Source: Bacteroides sp. GM023
Lineage (GTDB): Bacteria; Bacteroidota; Bacteroidia; Bacteroidales; Bacteroidaceae
NCBI RefSeq assembly: GCF_014750685.1
Contig: NZ_JAAXGE010000008.1
Coordinates: 103,723 to 167,722 of the forward strand
Length of the DNA: 64,000 nt
Reading direction: 5' to 3'
Positions 62,091-64,000 of the stretch are shown here, one piece after another. Both the position numbers and the translations under genes were made by a program. The number at the start of each line of letters is the position of its first letter. The stretch's first letter is position 1. The notes beneath the pieces were generated by a model that saw only the letters and a program-made list of their open reading frames with translations, did no database searches and had not been told where the DNA came from.

Positions 62091-62336
62091 GTTTACTTTC
62101 TAGCGAAGAAAGTAGGTTTTTAATAATTTTATTGAGAACGGTTATTTATTGCATTCTATATAAGAATCCACTAATTTTTACCAGTGAATGACAGTAAGTG
62201 ACAGGTCTCGCGCACATTTGTATATATACTTTGTTATATACTCAATTGGGCGTGGGACTATCGCTTATGTTCACTGGGGGTCGTAGTGGATACCTTATAT
62301 AGACATGAGTAGATAGTTTCCCACGCTCTTTTTTTA
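62091..62336 (+). ncRNA. Predicted structured RNA of about 245 nt, family unknown
   Basis: The transcript is bounded by a full consensus promoter and a strong terminator. Internal hairpins are ACTTTC/GAAAGT (62095-62113) and GTATATA/TATATAC (62220-62241). The 3' domain has three nested stems: GCGTGGGACTATC with GATAGTttCCCACGC, CTTATGT with ACATGAG, and TTCACT with AGTGGA. A short tandem repeat (gtgaatgaca/gtaagtgaca) lies near 62184. It could be a small RNA or an attenuating leader of the ORF at 62365. I cannot match it to tmRNA, RNase P or SRP RNA. Confidence 0.45.
62250..62336 (+). terminator. Structured intrinsic terminator of the orphan transcript
   Basis: GCGTGGGACTATC (62250-62262) pairs with GATAGTttCCCACGC (62312-62326), with a 2-base bulge, and is followed by TCTTTTTTT. 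The long loop contains two further stems. Confidence 0.75.
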
Positions 62337-62364
62337 TATATAACCCTCGCACCATCGGGAACTG

Positions 62365-62730
62365 ATGCGGCAAACAAAACTAAAAGCGATGGATATTGAT
62401 TTTAAAGAAAACATCATCCGCTTGATGCAGCATCCTGTCATGCATAAGCCAATAAGTGAACTGACTAGTTGCGAGCAAAGCCAGCTTTATGAAATACTGG
62501 ACAACCTGGTTGAATCTTCAATGAATGAATCCTATACCCAAATAGACTACATTCAAATGTCCCGTCTTTGTTACGCTCTTGCCGAGTTATCCTATGTAAT
62601 GTGCAGTAATCCTGAACGCATAATCCATCATTTTCGTGATTCTTTGGACTGTCTTTCCAAAGGTGGCATTGACTTGAGCCTAAATAAATGGGCTGAACTG
62701 GTTAATTTACGTCAATCTGCGGAAAGATGA
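62365..62730 (+). CDS. Small protein of unknown function
   Basis: This ORF encodes 121 residues from ATG 62365, or 113 from ATG 62389 (MDIDFKEN). It is predicted mainly helical and acidic, with no signal peptide or TM segment, two internal Met-rich stretches and four cysteines. The protein-like composition and its start 29 bases after the terminator of the orphan RNA support a real gene, but I recognise no family. It is the only credible ORF between the ATPase and the rRNA promoters. Confidence 0.55.
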   Translation: MRQTKLKAMDIDFKENIIRLMQHPVMHKPISELTSCEQSQLYEILDNLVESSMNESYTQIDYIQMSRLCYALAELSYVMCSNPERIIHHFRDSLDCLSKGGIDLSLNKWAELVNLRQSAER

Positions 62731-62964
62731 AAAATTGAATCGATTTGAGATAGCACTGAATAAATTCAATAAATCCAATAGTTTGAATTAAATCTGAGTA
62801 GAACTGCGTTAATCGGATAAAATCATCTGTGTACGCCGGATTGATTATCTTGTCGTATTGTCGTATGACCGGGTAATGAAATAGTTCTCATGATCCTACC
62901 AGCTTTTCTGCATGGAGAGTTCTCAACTCTACTAATTGCTTGTGAAAGCCGTTTTTAGAATTGT
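62731..62964. other. Intergenic stretch with no feature seen
   Basis: The sequence is AT-rich with only a small GAGAGTT/AACTCT hairpin near 62920. No ORF or promoter is supported. Confidence 0.5.
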
Positions 62965-62970
62965 CTCCTA

Positions 62971-63020
62971 GAGAGGGTGCTCATTTCCCCATACGAGCAT
63001 CCTCTTGCTTTTTTATCGAC
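62971..63020 (+). terminator. Terminator-like hairpin at the head of a tandem repeat
   Basis: GAGGGTGCTC pairs with GAGCATCCTC (one G-U pair) and is followed by TTGCTTTTTT. Its 3' arm and T-run form the start of the 60-nt repeat unit that follows. Confidence 0.6.
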
Positions 63021-63200
63021 ATTAATGAAACTTCTTTTCTAGTTGAACTTGATACAGTATCCTCTTGCTTTTTAATCGAAATTTATGGAATTCCTTTTCT
63101 AGTTGAACTTGATGCAGCATCCTCTTGCTTTTTTTATCGTCATTTATGAAACTTCTTTTCTGGCTGAGCTTGATACAGCATCCCCTTGCTTTTTAATTTC
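62998..63200 (+). repeat. 60-nt tandem repeat, about 3.3 copies
   Basis: Units start with CCTCTTGCTTTTT at 63001, 63061 and 63121, and a diverged partial copy CCCCTTGCTTTTT at 63182. The period is 60, 60 and 61 nt. Each contains TTCTTTTCT.G.TGA.CTTGAT. In one frame the unit would encode 20 residues (SSCFFIDINETSFLVELDT type), but the 61-nt third unit breaks this frame. Confidence 0.85.
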
Positions 63201-63295
63201 TCCTTCTTTTCTGCATCTATTTCTACTATTCCTTTTCTTCTTTCCGCCTTTTTTCCTCGTTTCCCCTTCTTTTTACTTCCGTACTTTATTAAAAA
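63201..63295. other. Polypyrimidine tract
   Basis: The + strand is almost all T and C over about 90 bases, just upstream of the rRNA promoter region. ORFs that cross it are low-complexity and not credible. Confidence 0.6.
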
Positions 63296-63500
63296 GCTAT
63301 TTTAAAAAGCAGTTTTCTTTCTTCCACAGTTTCATTCCCTTTGCGCGCACTACGCGCACATGTGATATAATAATGTGTACTCCCTTACCCGTTCCCGCAC
63401 ACACTTCACCCCATATTAAAAAATATGTTCTACAACACCCTTATCGCTCAACGAGTTAGCATAAGTATTCAAAAATAATTAGAAAAAAGAGTAGAATATA

Positions 63501-63532
63501 TTTGGAGTGTATCCCAAAAGGGAGTACTTTTG
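63501..63532 (+). promoter_or_regulatory. rRNA operon promoter P1
   Basis: TTTG (63501-63504), a 20-base spacer and TACTTTTG (63525-63532), followed by CACCCGCTTT as in P3. Confidence 0.75.
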
Positions 63533-63609
63533 CACCCGCTTTCCAAGAGAAGAAAGCCTTGATAAAATGACTTAGTGATAAAGCGCAGGACCGCTTAATA
63601 ATAAGAACA

Positions 63610-63660
63610 AAAAAACTTCCGATAAAGTTTGGAAGATATAACTTAAAGTTCTTATCTTTG
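63610..63660 (+). promoter_or_regulatory. rRNA operon promoter P2
   Basis: An A-rich upstream element with AAACTTCCGATAAAGTTTGG holds the -33 TTTG (63628-63631). The -7 TATCTTTG is at 63653-63660. Confidence 0.75.
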
Positions 63661-63756
63661 CAGTCCGATTCGCAAAGAAAACGGTTTATCTTTTCTTAAT
63701 TGATTATTCTTTCCCTTTCGCAAAGAGAGCCTGAGAAACGAGTTGAAAAAGAAAAT

Positions 63757-63808
63757 AAAAAAAACTTCCGAAAAAGTTTGGTAGTTAAAATTAAACCTCT
63801 TACCTTTG
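63757..63808 (+). promoter_or_regulatory. rRNA operon promoter P3
   Basis: A near copy of the P2 upstream element (AAACTTCCGAAAAAGTTTGG) holds TTTG (63777-63780), with TACCTTTG at 63801-63808 and CACCCGC just after. A-rich sequence upstream could act as an UP element. Confidence 0.8.
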
Positions 63809-63814
63809 CACCCG

Positions 63815-64000
63815 CTTTTAAAACGAAAGCAACAAGTTCTTTGAAATATTGATAAACAATACAAGTAGTACAAGTTAAAAAATAGAACCGTCAATACTTG
63901 TTTCAGAAGTAGCAATACAAATGAAACTTAGGTATTAGAAAAGAGTCAATAAATTTTGTACGGCATCCTGAACAGAGCAAGAACCATCCTTTACGGATGA
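63815..64000 (+). other. Leader of an rRNA operon, 16S gene beyond the window
   Basis: After P3 the sequence contains a boxA-like GTTCTTTGAAA (about 63836-63846) and an AT-rich leader without any ORF. The pattern of three strong promoters plus such a leader is that of Bacteroides rRNA operons. The mature 16S start is not reached before the window ends. Confidence 0.65.

Noticed and set aside
62091..62336. tmRNA, RNase P RNA or SRP RNA
   Set aside because: The length and visible stems do not fit these RNAs, and no tRNA-like end, tag ORF or conserved RNase P core is seen.
62961..63149. Repeat protein encoded by the 60-nt tandem repeat
   Set aside because: The third unit is 61 nt and breaks the frame, there is no promoter, and the residues follow the T-rich DNA composition.
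63103..63459. 118-residue ORF
   Set aside because: It crosses the polypyrimidine tract and gives Phe/Ser/Leu low complexity, with no initiation signals.
63652..63915. Minus-strand ORF over the rRNA promoters
   Set aside because: It overlaps promoters P2 and P3 and the leader, and its composition is that of antisense AT-rich DNA.

Overview
The window is chromosomal DNA from a Bacteroides species of the human-gut B. thetaiotaomicron/ovatus type. The evidence is the gene content (SusC/SusD pair, FecR-type anti-sigma factor, split folate-linked histidine degradation genes), promoters of the Bacteroides form (TTTG at -33, TAnnTTTG at -7), and the near absence of Shine-Dalgarno sequences. The species cannot be fixed from sequence alone.

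Layout. (1) 1-17030: the translation super-operon, all on the + strand: fusA (5' end cut off), the S10/spc/alpha ribosomal protein genes, secY, map, infA, rpoA and rplQ, closed by a strong intrinsic terminator. (2) 17.1-21.0 kb: two small membrane or exported proteins, a membrane-anchored MutS-like ATPase on the - strand, and an exported protein of unknown function. (3) 21.1-27.7 kb: histidine utilisation. hutU, glutamate formimidoyltransferase, hutI, formimidoyl-THF cyclodeaminase and hutH turn histidine into glutamate plus methenyl-THF. (4) 28.0-34.8 kb: a TetR regulator, a tripartite RND efflux pump (TolC-type channel, lipoprotein adaptor, AcrB-type pump) and a small PII-like protein. (5) 34.8-38.6 kb: two SGNH hydrolases overlapping an MBOAT acyltransferase, a likely exopolysaccharide O-acetylation cassette. 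An aldo/keto reductase follows. (6) 39.9-59.6 kb: a polysaccharide utilisation locus (PUL). An ECF sigma factor is divergent from its FecR anti-sigma factor, followed by SusC, SusD, two TIG/NHL surface lipoproteins, two paralogous beta-helix lipoproteins, GH89, GH109-like and GH35 enzymes. The enzyme set (alpha-GlcNAc, alpha-GalNAc, beta-Gal) points to host glycans such as mucin O-glycans. (7) 59.6-64.0 kb: an AAA/DUF4143 ATPase, then about 3 kb that is nearly gene-free. It holds a decayed gene, palindromic repeat arrays, a probable small RNA gene, one small ORF, a 60-nt tandem repeat, and three tandem promoters that very likely drive an rRNA operon starting just past the window.

The most interesting signals are non-coding. 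A minus-strand promoter and terminator bracket the susC start, predicting a ~75-nt cis-antisense RNA of the type known to repress Bacteroides PULs. Three intergenic regions carry palindromic repeats of different sequence that share the same 22-nt period. An orphan transcription unit (consensus promoter plus large terminator hairpin) lies at 62055-62336. A perfect 19-bp inverted repeat sits on the promoter of the DUF4143 ATPase.
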